A DNA stretch of 64,000 nucleotides from Toxonevra muliebris (Eukaryota > Arthropoda > Insecta > Diptera > Pallopteridae): assembly GCA_963691655.1 (NCBI GenBank), contig OY829326.1, positions 21,688,878 to 21,752,877 on the forward strand, in the 5' to 3' direction. The notes beneath the pieces were generated by a model. That model did not search any database. It worked only from the letters and a program-made list of their open reading frames with translations, and had not been told where the DNA came from. Position numbers and translations under genes: made by a program. Shown here piece after piece: positions 23,123 to 35,194 of the stretch (position 1 is the first letter of the stretch; each line of letters opens with the position of its first letter).

Positions 23123-25035
23123 CATAATGCCGTGAAGGACATATTGTCTGTATTCAGAGATTCCCTTGGTTTTGAATTAGCAAAAATGTGAGGAATGTTT
23201 TTCCATTAAATTCAATGTGAAATAATTCCATATATCTAGCATCATAGGTAAGGTTACTTACTTACCCCACTTAACCCATTTCGATCCATGATTCAATTTT
23301 GAAAATTCTTAAAAAACAATTTCTATGCCTTCCAATAAGACATTTCAGTTGTCAAAAAAATTAAAGAATTTTGTTTTCTAAATTTTAGAGAGTGTAGTAT
23401 TTTTCGGCTTACACTCAGAAAATAAGGTGACCGAGTTTAAAAAAATTAAATCTTATTCTACGCCACATCACGAGTAATAAGTATTCCCTGGGATCAAATA
23501 TATTGATGATAGATCAGTTTGACTATTGAAGAAAGGCGAGCCTACAAACTTTAGTCTCATCCTATCCTATATGCTACCAAAAATAGCAACCCGAAAACTA
23601 TTGTACTTTCACGAGCACATGTTCCATTGAAGCAGCACGAAAAAACAGTAAAGCGAAATTCAACTATAACTTCTTAATATAACGACCAATGCAGCAGACA
23701 ACATGCGTGCTAATTTTTCTTTGAAGCATGTGCCGCATTTCCGAAAATCTTTAGTGTGCTCCTCAAGATTATTTACTTAGTACTTACGTGCGTTATTCAT
23801 AAATTATGAACATATACTCAAAAGATACGAATACGAGTGTATAATACTTTCGAAAAACCTTTTACTCGTAATTTTTATTTTATAGAGACAATTTTCTAGT
23901 TAACTGAAACAATGTTGTCATCTAAAAAACTCTGCATACAAATATACGAAAACGAGCAATATAGAAAAAGGATGTTGCCAACATGCTCATCGTATATTTT
24001 ATATGTACTGCAAGTAGTAAATGCAATACAATACAAAACAAACATTGTAAGAATAAAAATGGAAAAATTAAACAAAAAACACTTTGTAAATTTTTGAGTA
24101 GCAGCAGATTTAATTGAGAAAACTTCCAACATTCTAAAGCCTTAAGGCGTAACCAGCCAACAGCTGCAATTCTACTGCTGTTGCTACTCATCCAATTTGT
24201 TCACAACATCACACAGTAACTGAGACTTGTAATTCATTTGTGCAAAACATTTGTAACTGTTTTATGTTATATTTGTTCACTGTTTTGTTGGCAACTTTTA
24301 ATTGCACTTGAGTTTATCATAACACAAATTGCTAATAAAACAAATTGCAAAGATGCATAAAAAAAAAACAAAAAAAATTTTAACTCTGTCTTAATCTTAA
24401 ATTAACGTTTGTATATTAAAGCATTTTATTAAAGATAACGATGAGGTAGAGGTATGAAGTTCGATGCGAATATGCTGCTAGCAATTACATTTACAGGCAG
24501 GTACTCTACTAACTAGTTGTAAAGTTTTCACAGAAGACATCATTGTTAATCAGTAATCTTCATCGCAATTCAAGTGGTAGTTATGATTTTGAAATTTTTC
24601 GCATTTAAAAATGTAGATGTGTTCTTTTTCTTTAAATAGACAGCTTCAGTCATGAAGTTTCATATTAAGATATAGTGCTTAGGGCTTTGGAATAGAGATT
24701 TGTTAACCCGGACTATAATACAGTCGTGAGTGGAAGATGTTTTACTATTAATAATACTAAATTTACTTAAATCTGAGTTCTATCAACACGAACGAATATG
24801 TTCTATCTTTTCTTCCTCAGACTTTTTTTTAATGAAAATCATATGCTTCTCCCTTTTCCTTTCTTGTGTTCCACACCCCTTCCCTCTCTCCAACATTATC
24901 CCTCTTTTTTACTCTCTTTTAAAGCCAAACAGCTTCTAAAGGGGCGCCATCTATGATTGAATTGAAAATCGGAAAACCGGACGGCCTGTAAGTTAAGCAC
25001 TGTGTCCTATAAGATCTTTTGTACGAAAGCGCCAA
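23123..25035. other. AT-rich non-coding stretch
   Basis: No supported gene. Open frames at 23896-24191 on both strands overlap each other and show no domain. Confidence 0.5.
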
Positions 25036-25039
25036 ATTA

Positions 25040-25146
25040 TGAAAGAAAGAAAAAAAATAAAAAAGAAGAAAGAAAAAAAAAATACCCAGGCAGGAAATCG
25101 AACTCGGAACCCCTGAGACAAGAATCTAGCATACTGCCAAGGTGGT
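25040..25146 (-). mobile_element. Probable tRNA-derived SINE
   Basis: On the minus strand TTGGCAGTATGCTAG (A-box-like, about 25126-25140) is followed at tRNA-like spacing by GAGTTCGATTTCC (B box, about 25092-25104) and then by a T/C-rich tail. The tRNA-like head and pol III boxes support a SINE. The 3' limit is unclear and could extend to about 24940. Confidence 0.55.
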
Positions 25147-25149
25147 AAA

Positions 25150-26322
25150 AAATTAAATTTTCTTATAATGCTTTCTATTTCTTACTGCTTTTTAGACATT
25201 TTAAGTTCTAACTAAATGAAAATTAAAAAAATGCTTTCTGCGAAGCACACCTTAGAACAACTCTTGCAATTATACAAAGTTAAGGAAGGAATTTAGGTAA
25301 TCATTAAATACTACACATCATACTGAAACCCGTAGAAGTACACAGAATAAGCACTAAATTATCTATTAGAGGTTGGACTTATGTAAGTACTGTAGGTTCA
25401 TGAAGGGGCACAATAGATATTATATGTCAAAGTACACTCCCCAAAAATTCAGAACCAATATTCATAATGGCTGAAATATTTTTCTCTTTATATTAAAAAT
25501 TGTATAATGTAGAAAATTATTATTATTGTATTCATTCTTATATAGCTACATTAACTTTTCTGTTGTTTACGCGTTGAGATCTATATCATTAGCATTTAGG
25601 TTAAAAATTTTATAAGAACAAAAGTGTAATAAATTTATATCTAAGCGCAAGAATGATACAAATAATACGACTTGGAGTGAAAATGAAACAACTTAAAGTA
25701 AGTGCAAAAATGATAAATCAATTCTTTCAGAACAAAAATGGCACAGCGACTTAATCCGTTTTTGCTCTGAACATGTTCCACTTTTGCTCTTAACGACATT
25801 CATACCGCTTTTGCTCTTAAGTAAAATTATATCACTTTTTTCGGAAGTTCATACAAGGAAAACCTGGCTTATCTTCTGAATCCCAGTTCTCGATCACCAC
25901 AATATTTTTGAAAAAGATTTTGTAATATGAAAAAAGGTACAATAAACCCAAGTAAATCTGGTACTTACTTACTTTAACGACAAAATTCCAGCGGACCCTC
26001 CACCCGCTCAAAAAAACTGTGGGGCGCATCCGTATTTTAAGTGAGATAACAAAAATTGCTTTAATATATACTCAGGGGTTCTAAAAATCAACCAGCATAT
26101 AAAGATTATGAAAATCATTGCACATAGAACGAACAGAGTCAATAAGTTTTCTAAAGACTTAATTTAATACGAATGAGGAAGTTTCGTCCAGCAGTTCCAG
26201 TTCAAACTACGTAAAGCAAATAAAAGAAACTGCTTTTGAACAGACTCAAAATTATCAATGTATAAATTATATATATTATACTATATTCGCGACGTAATCC
26301 AAAATTGATCGCACGAGTGAAA
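25150..26322. other. AT-rich non-coding stretch
   Basis: No gene recognised. The words CAAAAATGGCACAGC...TTTTTGCTCT near 25735-25820 form a loose repeated pattern (TTTTGCTCTxAA three times) but not a named element. Confidence 0.5.
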
Positions 26323-26324
26323 TA

Positions 26325-27576
26325 AGGAGTGAGATCGAAAAAATCTTAACATATATAAAATTCAATAATTTTTCAACGGTTGATCTTAGAGTTTTGATTT
26401 TTTTTCATTTAATTGATAATATTTTACAAATTACAGAAAAATGTAACTTTCTTAGTTCTAACCACTATTTATGAACTCGTGGACCTTTTTTAGTAAGCCT
26501 TTCATTAGAGATTTGATAGTTGTTTCAGACACCTTTTAGGAACAGTTTGCCCATCTCTTTTTAAAATCTTCGTTTTTTTTTTTTACACCTTTTTTGTGCT
26601 CTTTAAGTTTCTTTTCACAAGAGCCCCATATCTCTCCACTGGTCTTAGCTCCGGACAATTTGAAGGATTGGCCTCTCTTGATTCAAAAACTATGTTATTA
26701 CTTTGGTACCATTCCAGAGCTTTCTTGCCGTAGTGACATGATGCCAAATCAGGCCAAAAATATGTGGAGACATTATGCTCTCTTATGAAAGGAAGAAGTC
26801 TTTTTTTCAAACATTCTTTGATGTATATTTCGGTATCTATAGAGCCCACTGTAACAAATGACTTGCTTCTTTTGCCGCAACTGCATATAGCTTGCCATAC
26901 CAGAAATTTTTTAGGAAATTTTGTCTGCTTTTGGATTCTAAATTGTTCTTCGACATTTCCTCGAGTATCAGCAACATAAAAATTTTGACCCGGAACCCGG
27001 AAGCTGCGTAAAATCTGCCAATACATACGTTTCGTCGTCCATTATACAACATGAATATTTTTGTATGAGATTCGATTTTAATTTCCGAGCCCTACTTTTG
27101 GCGTCTAAATTTTTTGCAGCATTCCTGTCTGGAACTTTTCGGACTTTGTATGTTTTCAAACCTGCATTGGCTTTAACTTTTCGCACCAAATAGTATGCTT
27201 TCTATTTTCTTGGCTTTCCCAATATCATGTGGTCCTTGCTTTCTTCCCGAACCAGGTTTCCAATCGATGGTCAAATTCTCCTGAAACTGTTTAATAACAT
27301 TGGAAACAGTTTCAGGTGACGGCAGACCTTCAATTCTTTGGCCAATTTTTTGTAGGACCAATTTGGATGTTTTTTGAAAATTTTGAATAATTTTAAGACG
27401 TACTTCTGTTTCTTCACTCATTTTGATCAAACTCAAAATAAATCAGCATGTTTGTCATTAAAAATAGCAACTGACATATTTTTCTAAGATAACTAGATCA
27501 AAGAAATTTTTAAATTTTACACCGAAAAGCAATTATTAGGTAAAACGAGTGTTAAGATTTTTTCAATCTCAACCTT
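26325..27576 (-). mobile_element. Tc1/mariner element, DD37E type
   Basis: The 1252-bp element is flanked by TA (26323-26324 and 27577-27578). The terminal inverted repeats share AGATCGAAAAAATCTTAACA (left) and, read inward on the right, AGATTGAAAAAATCTTAACA. The minus strand encodes a broken Tc1/mariner-superfamily transposase filling most of the interior. Length, TA duplication and catalytic spacing place it in the DD37E group first described from mosquitoes. It has frameshifts and a deletion, so it is inactive. Confidence 0.9.
26583..27421 (-). pseudogene. DD37E transposase, broken
   Basis: It starts at an ATG at 27421 (MSEETEVRLKII). The N-terminal helix-turn-helix part (SPETVSNVIKQFQEN, GSGRK) runs to about 27180, where a frameshift with loss of perhaps 25-30 residues occurs. 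The second piece reads KANAGLKTYKVRKVPDRN and CIMDDETYVLADF (first catalytic Asp). A second frameshift lies near 26990-27010. The third piece has NFYVADTRGNVEEQF, KKFLVWQAICSCGK, FWPDLASCHYG (second Asp) and NCPELRPVERYGALVKR (Glu). There are 37 residues between the second Asp and the Glu. The residue after VERY is Gly where Trp is usual. The three catalytic residues remain, but the breaks make it a pseudogene. Confidence 0.9.
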
Positions 27577-27578
27577 TA

Positions 27579-29774
27579 TATAAATGATATATGGATCATT
27601 AAAGTCCTGAGACCACCTCATAATAAAACCAAAAACACCTTGGCATTATTTATATAAGTGTTTGTGTGTAAGAGTTGTTCGTTCACGGAAGAGACGAATC
27701 GACCTCTGATAAAATAACGATTTTCATAGCTTTTCAAATTCTTTTACTTTTAGTAGTACATTGAAATCAGCACCAACTAAGTATATTTTAAAATATTCTA
27801 CAAAATGCTTATACTTTATTACAAATTCAGAAAGTTTAACTTCACCTAGGTAAGCACAAGTATAGCAACCACCTATCAATGATTTCAATACAAAGTGTAT
27901 CCATTTATTATAAAATCGATTTATTCATACAATAAATACACATAAAAAAAAAAACTAAAACTAAAAACTCTATTTGCATTCAAATTACTAATATTCTCAG
28001 CAATAGACAACGACAAACGAACGAACACTATGACTGTGATGATGATGATTTCCACAAGGAATTCACTAATTGAACTGCAGCTGCTGTAGAACGAAGAGAT
28101 TCTTGTCAGTTGATGATTGCCGCCAGAAGAGCAATTCACAATGGCAGCGTTTCGTATTGTCCATAATAAAATGCAGCAGCAGCCATAAAGAAATGAAATG
28201 AAGTGAAGAAAGCTCAGCTCAAAATGAAATGAATCTAAAATAGTGAAAATAAATAGAGAAACCACCAAAAATGTGAACTCAATTAAATTAGCAATTGTAT
28301 GAATATAGAATTGAAATTTAAAATGAATGAAAAAAAAAAAAACACTTGAAGCTATCACTATTGAATTGAGTATAGAGCAACAGTTGGATTGTGCTGCTAT
28401 GCATAACGCTCGCTGAACATGCGCGCTTTGTGTCTAACTCTAGCTCTATGGTGCATGATGATGACAGTGATGATTGTGACGATGACGTTTTTTGGTTTGA
28501 AGCAGTTTTAAAAGTCGTGCGGCGATTTTTTTTTATTTTTTTATATTTTTTCAATATAGGTTTATATTTAATATATTTGTTAAAAGTACAGATTGGTGGT
28601 TGCAGTGGTATAAGGTGTGCAGCATTCATTAGTTTACAACATTCAAGTGAATGGAATTGAATAGGAAATAAAAAGGTTAAGCTTTTGCTAATGAAATTAA
28701 ATGATTATTTAGAATAGACAAGAATGAAAGAAAGAAAGTAATGAAGGAATTGGAATTAAGGTTTATTTGCTCGCTTAATATTTGTTCGTATTTATTACTA
28801 GAGAACATACGTAGATATTCAGCAAAATTATTTTCAACAAATTATGAGAAGTTTAGAATTTTTTGGCGTCATTATTATTAAGCTGGCTGTAATGTTGAGA
28901 GTGTTAGGTATCACGCCACATTAGCATTGCTAATGGCCGCTATAACCGACAAATGGTTTTCCTTGGATGATATTTTAAGCTGTGATCTTCAAGTCCGATA
29001 TACAATACTTTACCTTGTATCTTTAGCCTTTAGAACCTCCTTTTTTTAAAAGTTAGTGCTATTACAATTCACCCATTATAAAATTGTATTAAATTATAAC
29101 TAAATTGAAAAACGAAAAACGAGAACGTCTTTAAATTAAGGAAAAGTCCATGGGTGAAATATATATAAAAAAAAAAATTCTTTGATAATTTTTACCAACC
29201 TTCCATTTTTTATAATCGGCGATATTTAAAAACAAAACATTTCATGTATTTCATTTACAGAAAATGATAATCGTAATTAATATTTCAAGATGCAAATTAG
29301 TGATGTAACGGATGACAGTTTAGGGGAGCAGATACGAATGTCAAAAACTGGCATTCGCAAATAGGAATATGGATGCGAAAACAAATGTGGAATTTTATAT
29401 TATAGTTATTTCGAAATTCGTGGCAAAAGCCAAAGTTGAATAAGAAACTGAGCTAACATTTTCACAAACTTAATGTGTGAGTTTGCCCAATTTACACATT
29501 CGTAATAATAATTACGAGTCCGAATCAGAATGTCAAAAATATGCGAATGTTTCGCCATGTAACGAACCTTTTCTTTCTATGCCTGGGGTAGTTTCAGCGG
29601 CCTCCAGTGGTTCTTTTGTTAACAAAATGTATTGATTTGCAGGTGAACCCTCACTTTTGTAATTGAGGCACATCATTTAATTCACTGTTCTTTCAATTCA
29701 GACATATTTCAATTGTTTACAACTTAAGTTTACGAAACAAGTTCATACACTTAGGCTGCGGAGCTGGTCTCCTG
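27579..29774. other. AT-rich non-coding stretch
   Basis: No supported gene. Open frames at 27921-28660 on both strands lie in A/T- and GATGATG-rich sequence and look like composition artefacts. TGATGATGATGA tracts occur at 28038-28048 and 28455-28485. Confidence 0.5.
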
Positions 29775-30320
29775 GTGAAGACGTCGGGCAAGGCAAGCGT
29801 GCACAGCGAGCAGTTGATGGTATCGTTGTGTAGTGTACGCCTGGCAAGGCAAGCGTGCGAAGCGTTCAAAGCGTTGATAACGTCGTGCGGAACATGCTTG
29901 GTAGGGCAAGCGTGCGAAGCGTGCAAAGCGTTGATAACGTCATATGGAATACTCCTGCTAAGACAAGCGTGTAAAGTGTTGATAAAGTCGTATGGAATAT
30001 GCCTGGTAAGTCAAGCATGCGAAGCGTGAATAACGTTGTGTGGAATACGTCTGGTAGGGCAAGCGTGTGAAGCTTGAAAAGCGTCGATAACATTGTATAG
30101 AGTGCGCATGCTAAGACGTGAATGACTAGCGGGTGATTATTGTCGTGTGGAATACGCTTTTTAGGGAATCGTGGAAGAGTGCTATTGTTGATTGATGTAT
30201 GATATACGTCCGGCAAGGCAAACTTGCATAGCGTGTATGATGTCGTCGTATAATATACGCCTGACAAGGCAAGCGTGTAAGCTCGTATGATATACGCCTG
30301 GCAAGGCAAGCTTTGAACAA
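29775..30320 (+). repeat. Minisatellite, unit about 50-57 bp
   Basis: Diverged tandem units carry the core GGCAAGGCAAGCGTGCGAAG followed by GCGTTGATAACGTCGT and GGAATACGCCTGG. Core occurrences are at about 29788, 29845, 29902, 29959, 30008, 30056, 30210, 30262 and 30299, so the spacing is about 57 bp at first and then irregular. GC content is well above the surroundings. Open frames of up to 147 codons on the minus strand simply translate the repeat (ALPDVFHTTLSTL-like) and are not called as genes. Confidence 0.85.
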
Positions 30321-30394
30321 ATCAAGTAGTTGCGAGTAACAACGCGAGTAGCTGATGATAAATTTAGCGTACATCAAGCTATGGACTTTAATGG

Positions 30395-30720
30395 CGCAGC
30401 GACTACGTAATTTGGGTGGAGTAGACGGTCCGCAATTGTTCTCCTTGACGTTGTGCTACTTTAAGTTTCCAACAGTCCGTCTGCGGCCATATAAAAGGGA
30501 CTATACCATTCAGGTGGCACCACACGGTCTGATTATTGCGTACAGTACTGTATGGTGGGGGTTAGACTATCAATACACTACTGAAGGCTTGATTACTTAC
30601 GTCTGTTAATACTGCGTCATCTGGAGTCCAATGGTAGGGACTATACCATCCAAGTGACACCAAACGGTATGATTTTTGAGCTCAGCACTGTACGGCACTT
30701 TACTGTACTCTACTAAGAGC
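30395..30720 (+). repeat. Two-unit direct repeat, 140-bp period
   Basis: GGGACTATACCAT starts at 30498 and again at 30638. The following bases agree (CAGGTGGCACCACACGGTCTGATT against CAAGTGACACCAAACGGTATGATT in part), with AGTACTGTATGG against AGCACTGTACGG further on. It directly follows the minisatellite and may be part of the same satellite region. A weak inverted relative may lie at 53745-53800. Confidence 0.55.
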
Positions 30721-31133
30721 TGGTCGCTTATGTCTTTCGTATATTTTCCCTTTCTGTGTCTACTCACCTTCTGCCAGGAATATACATGCTTGATATTTAA
30801 AAAATATCGCTGGATTTTTCAGGCTTCATCTGGGCAATAAAAAAATTGCTCAGTAACTCGGAATAATGAGTCCTTCCTTTTACGTCTTTTTAGCAATTTT
30901 TCCATTGAATCGGTCAATATTAAAATTAGACGAACCGAAATCACATAGAGCAATAAAATATCTATGAGCGAAATAATGAATAATTAGTTTTATAGTTTTC
31001 GTATAGCATTATCATTTTTAAGTTTCTATTTGAGTGATTCACAAGCCCTCACAAGCCATTTTAAAGACATGTGTGAGCACCCTATCGTATTTGAATGTGA
31101 TATGGCATGACTCAGTCAGCTGATTGCTAGAAA
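30721..31133. other. Non-coding stretch
   Basis: No gene or element recognised between the satellite block and composite copy 1. The composite terminus expected here is absent. Confidence 0.45.
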
Positions 31134-31139
31134 AAAATT

Positions 31140-31777
31140 ATAAGAATAATGAATAATCTTGCTCATTAAGCCACTTTCCTTCTCTATGGAAATGTGCTGA
31201 AATAATAATGATACCTAAACTAAATAAACCTGAAAACTCAATGCCTTCATATAGACCTACAAGTTTGCTGGCCATATTCTCGAAAATATTCGAAGTAGTA
31301 GATTGCTAATAGTACTAGAAAATAAGAATATAGTTCCGAATCACCAATCGTCATAAGCATGGTACTCCGGAGCAATATCATCGCATAGTGAATATTGTCA
31401 CTGACTTTCTGGAACGCAAAAAATATTGCTCTGCCATATTTTTGGGCATTCAGGAAGCGTTGGAAAAAGGGCTGGAAAATCAAGGGCTGTTATACAAATT
31501 AAAAAATTTACTTCCAGCTACATTTTATTTAGTCTTAAAGTCCTTTCATTCTATGTCAAAGTAAATGATGAAACATCAGCCAAATATCAAGTGAAAGCCG
31601 GAGTACCACAGGGCAGTGTTCTGGGTTCTGCTCTTTATTCGATTTTTACCTGCGACTTGCCTGAGACTGATGGTGTTACAATAGCTACTTATCCAGACGA
31701 TACTGCCATTTTAGCGTCAAATTAATCTCCTACAGAAGCTGCTGGTCTAGTTCAGAAACAGCTCGACGACGTTCAAC
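31140..31777 (+). pseudogene. LINE reverse transcriptase fragment in composite
   Basis: Reading in three frames, the fragment shows FPSLWKCAEIIMIPKLNKPE, then SYRPTSLLAIFSKIFE, KHGTPEQYHRIVNIVTDFLE, YQVKAGVPQGSVLGSALYSI and TIATYPDDTAILAS, followed by AAGLVQKQLDDVQQ at the SINE junction. These are Jockey-type reverse transcriptase blocks in the correct order. The catalytic box is YPDD where YADD or FADD is normal. There are several stops and frameshifts near 31300-31480. The copy at 36614-37190 (minus) has the same YPDD. The longest open piece is 31426-31725. It is non-functional. Confidence 0.9.
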
Positions 31778-31934
31778 AACGGTTACTTCGTAGATGAGTG
31801 CTTGACTGGAGTTCCATCTGCCTTAGGTTCGATTCCCAGATCGGGTTAAATTCTTAAAAAATGTCCAAATGGATTGTTCTAATAAAACGGATCATTTTGG
31901 TGAATTAGATCTTAAATACGTGACTCAAGTATCA
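31778..31934 (+). mobile_element. 157-bp tRNA-derived SINE within composite 1
   Basis: GATGAGTGCTTGACTGGAGT and the B box GGTTCGATTCC (31826-31836) mark the tRNA-like head. AAAAAATGTCCAAATGG and CTTAAATACGTGACTCAAG mark the body and 3' end, shared with the 158-bp SINE at 19548-19705. GTTCAAC flanks it at 31771-31777 and 31935-31941, a possible short target duplication. The reverse transcriptase frame does not resume after the SINE. Confidence 0.8.
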
Positions 31935-32434
31935 GTTCAACGGGTTCTATTCCCAGGTAGAGAATTGAATCCACCTAAAAAAAAAACAAAATTATAGATT
32001 TCGGGTCGATATAAAGAAAATCCCAGATGGAAAAGAGAACATTTGAATATAGGGTAGGAATCAGTGACCTTTAATAAAAATTCTACTAGTTCTCGACCCA
32101 TTATAAACCAATCTAAAACTGAATAAATGTATCCTATTATTATATTTATTTTCCACGATCCTTTACCTTGGAAATTAATCATAGAAATTGTGAAATGCTT
32201 TGCTACAAGAACAGGGTTTCCCCAAAATGCGTAACGTACCAGTAAGTTTGTTTTCACATGCCCATACCATATCGAAATAAAGTTTATGAATAAGCAAAAA
32301 AAAAAAAAAAAACGACACACGAACGAGAAAAAACTCTCCAGCCCGAGTTTGGTGTTTTAGTTCATATGAATAATTAGTATTTCCTCCCCCCCCCAAAAAA
32401 AAAAAATGTTTCATGTATCCGCCACTTTTATAGG

Positions 32435-35190
32435 AGTACCTTAAACTATTAAGTAGCAAAGTCGAACTATAAAAAATGAATACCCACGAGTAGAATTAAG
32501 TTTCATAGCCTCTAACAATAACATAAAATAAATTAATTATTGTAATTATAAGTTAAATGAAACATATAATTGCTTACAGTTTTAAGCATCACTAAAAGTC
32601 GTGATATTCTTCTGGCAGATGTCAAATTTTATACTTGAGTCCTGGAAATAAGAATAAAATATGTATGTAATTACACATTTATAATTGTGATTATCAACAA
32701 ATAGAAAATTGACATGGCCTTGAACTGTCAACAAATTTACAAATAGAAAATAACCATAATTATTTATTATATTGTTAGTTATGTACTTGTTCGCGGAAGT
32801 TCATTGAAAACATGTTTTGAATAATAATTCAAAACAGACAAAGACGCACTTGTTAAATCTCACTATGATATTGGTATAACAATTCAATTTAAATAAATTT
32901 CTTTCAACTTGCCGCACCGCACATAAATATTCTAACAATTTTTCAGCAACATTTAATTATACTGACAACATTTTTTTGATCTAACATTTTGAATAAATTT
33001 GGGCTTTTTTATGAGAGGGTAAGTGAGAAAGTGCGTAGAGGAAATGCGAAACAATTTGTAGGTTTTTTTTTTTATTTTTTTTAATAGACCCCTATATTAT
33101 TTAAGCTTGGTATATTATCACTTAATTTTGTTTTTTTTTTTATTCATAATATACAAAAATTGTTGTTGATAAAGTCATTAAAAATTATTACATACCATAA
33201 TTGATATCCGCTCACAATCTGCTGGCTGCACCTCTGGCGTTAAGGAAAATTGTTGTCATTTATATGCAATGGGGGGGGGGGGGGGGGGGGCTTCTATGCA
33301 GAACCATTATAAATAAAATGTTGGTATTTATTTATTTACATACATATGTACTTGTGATTTAAATGCATGCTTCAATTTGTCTTCATGATTATAGATAGGT
33401 TTATTTTGTTTCTTGCTGGACATATTTTTAAGGATTTTGGGGAACGAATTTTACAAGAATAATGACAAATGTTTTGAACAAAATTATTATTATATAGTTT
33501 TCCATTTTTCATATAACATTATTCTTGAAAACTCAGTAGAGAGAGTAGAGCATATATATTGATATCTTTTGCATTCAATCTTAATTTATTAAATTATTGT
33601 GAAATTTTGTAAGTTGTAGTTACTATCAATTAGAACAAATTAAACATTCCACGCACTCTTAAGTAAGAATCTAGCAATTTTGTTGTTATTTCAACGCATC
33701 AAATTTATCAAGTTTCACACTTGATCATCATCATCGTCATAATGAGCATCCAACGCAATATGAACGCAATTATCACACTAATACATGAATTAGAGTCCAT
33801 TTATTAATAAGTGAGAAAATTGCAAAGTCATTATCTTGTAAAAGAGTAGAAAATCAATTGAAGCCCTATATAAAGTATTCCATCGTATTACAATGTATAT
33901 GTGACTTTGTGTTATGTGAAGAACATGCATGTACTTACACTGAAAGAAAAACATTGCTATATTATAGAATAATTAAAAATAATCGGGGATTTAGATGAAA
34001 TTAGACTCACTAATTCGTGGTCGGTGCTTCTGTAGTTCTCCGAATTAGTTAAAGTTAAAGTATAAATCCGGGAATTTCGGGGACCTTGACCCTAAAACGG
34101 AAGGGCTGGACGCAATTTCGTGTTTAGTCGCCGCTTAGCTTTTTATAGGGAACATTTTTCTACGGAACGTAAGTTATTTTCCTAATCCAATTTTTCTGTA
34201 GGATTATGCTTATTAAGAATCCGAAGAAGGGTAAGAAGATTTCTAGATTTCGTAATGAATAATTTTTTCTCAGACACCAAAATTTAGAATTTAAAATTAA
34301 TATTATTTCAAGATGGTAGTCTTGAATTCCCATTTGAACAAAAAAAATTTGGGTTTTGTTGCACTGTTGTTGCTATTATGGGTAGAAGTCAATTTATTAT
34401 TAGAAATTTTTTTTAGACACAGCTATCACATCGTTTTTTGGGCTCAAAGCAAAGGAAAAGTTCCTACAGTTAGTTAACATACGAAATGTCTATACTGTCA
34501 AGTTTAGTGTTTCAACACTTATAATAATTTCTCTAAGAATGATTTCAGTTAGAAATAAAAAGCAAAGACTTCGAAAGGTCTCAGGTCTATAACAAAGAGC
34601 GGCAGGTCAAAAGGCGTTAGTATCAAAGCAAAAGCATATTTTGAATCAGCCCTGCTGACAAGCTTTTATTTCCATTTGCTAACGAGAAAAAACTTTAATT
34701 TAATTATTTTCCATTAAAGAAGACCCGGATATACCTTCAAAAGAATACTCAGGAAAATTGGCATTCTGATCATATACTGTATTCATCAGGGGAAATCTGA
34801 AGTTCGTGTTGCTACATGTTATGGAAATGGTAAAAAATCAGAAAAATACTAAGACGTTGAAAAACAAGAGTACTGGACTGTCGAAAACTATGGACATTTC
34901 AGGATTCTATCACATGCACCGAACATATCTTGCAAATTGAACCTTACGAAGGCCTTCGGCAGTTTCCCTTCCCCCTCCCCCAACAGTACCAGATTGGGGA
35001 AGAAATTGTGTTATAGCTGACTTCAAAAGATAACTCTGTCTTGACGGCTTCAAAATTACCAAATCAATTCCCAGAAGCCAGTATTTTTTAACTTAAACTT
35101 CTGGCAATCAGAGAATACTGTAAATCACTGACCAAACTGACTATAGCGAAGTTAGAGCAAAGCGGTTAGGTTGCCGATCGAGCAGTCGTT
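32435..35190. other. AT-rich non-coding stretch
   Basis: No gene recognised. It contains a run of 20 G at 33271-33290 and poly-T tracts at 33061-33080 and 33131-33141. A patch of balanced composition lies at 34010-34180 (CGGGGACCTTGACCC), class unknown. 34235-34300 resembles 63735-63805 (GTAATGAATAA...TTCTCAGA). Confidence 0.5.
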
Positions 35191-35194
35191 GTAC

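Larger units (their letters stand above)
31134..32426 (+). mobile_element. Composite hAT-like element, copy 1
   Basis: This is an inverted copy of 35950-37255, very similar along its length. In order it holds a Jockey-type reverse transcriptase fragment (about 31140-31777), a 157-bp SINE (31778-31934), and about 490 bp of unclassified sequence ending in AGTGGCGGATACA read inward from 32426. The left terminus present in copy 2 (the CAGGCGCAGATAC end) is missing here. Similarity begins at TAAGAATAATGAATAATC near 31141, so about 60 bp have been lost. A C-run followed by an A-run lies just inside the right end. It has no transposase and would be non-autonomous. Confidence 0.8.

Noticed and set aside
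27921..28660. Overlapping open frames of 89-145 codons on both strands
   Set aside because: AT-rich and GATGATG-rich sequence with no domain; mutual overlap suggests noise.
29717..30309. Minus- and plus-strand open frames of up to 147 codons
   Set aside because: They translate the tandem minisatellite unit. No start context, splice or family support.
29775..30320. CRISPR-like array
   Set aside because: Units are diverged tandem repeats without unique spacers, and the host is a eukaryote.
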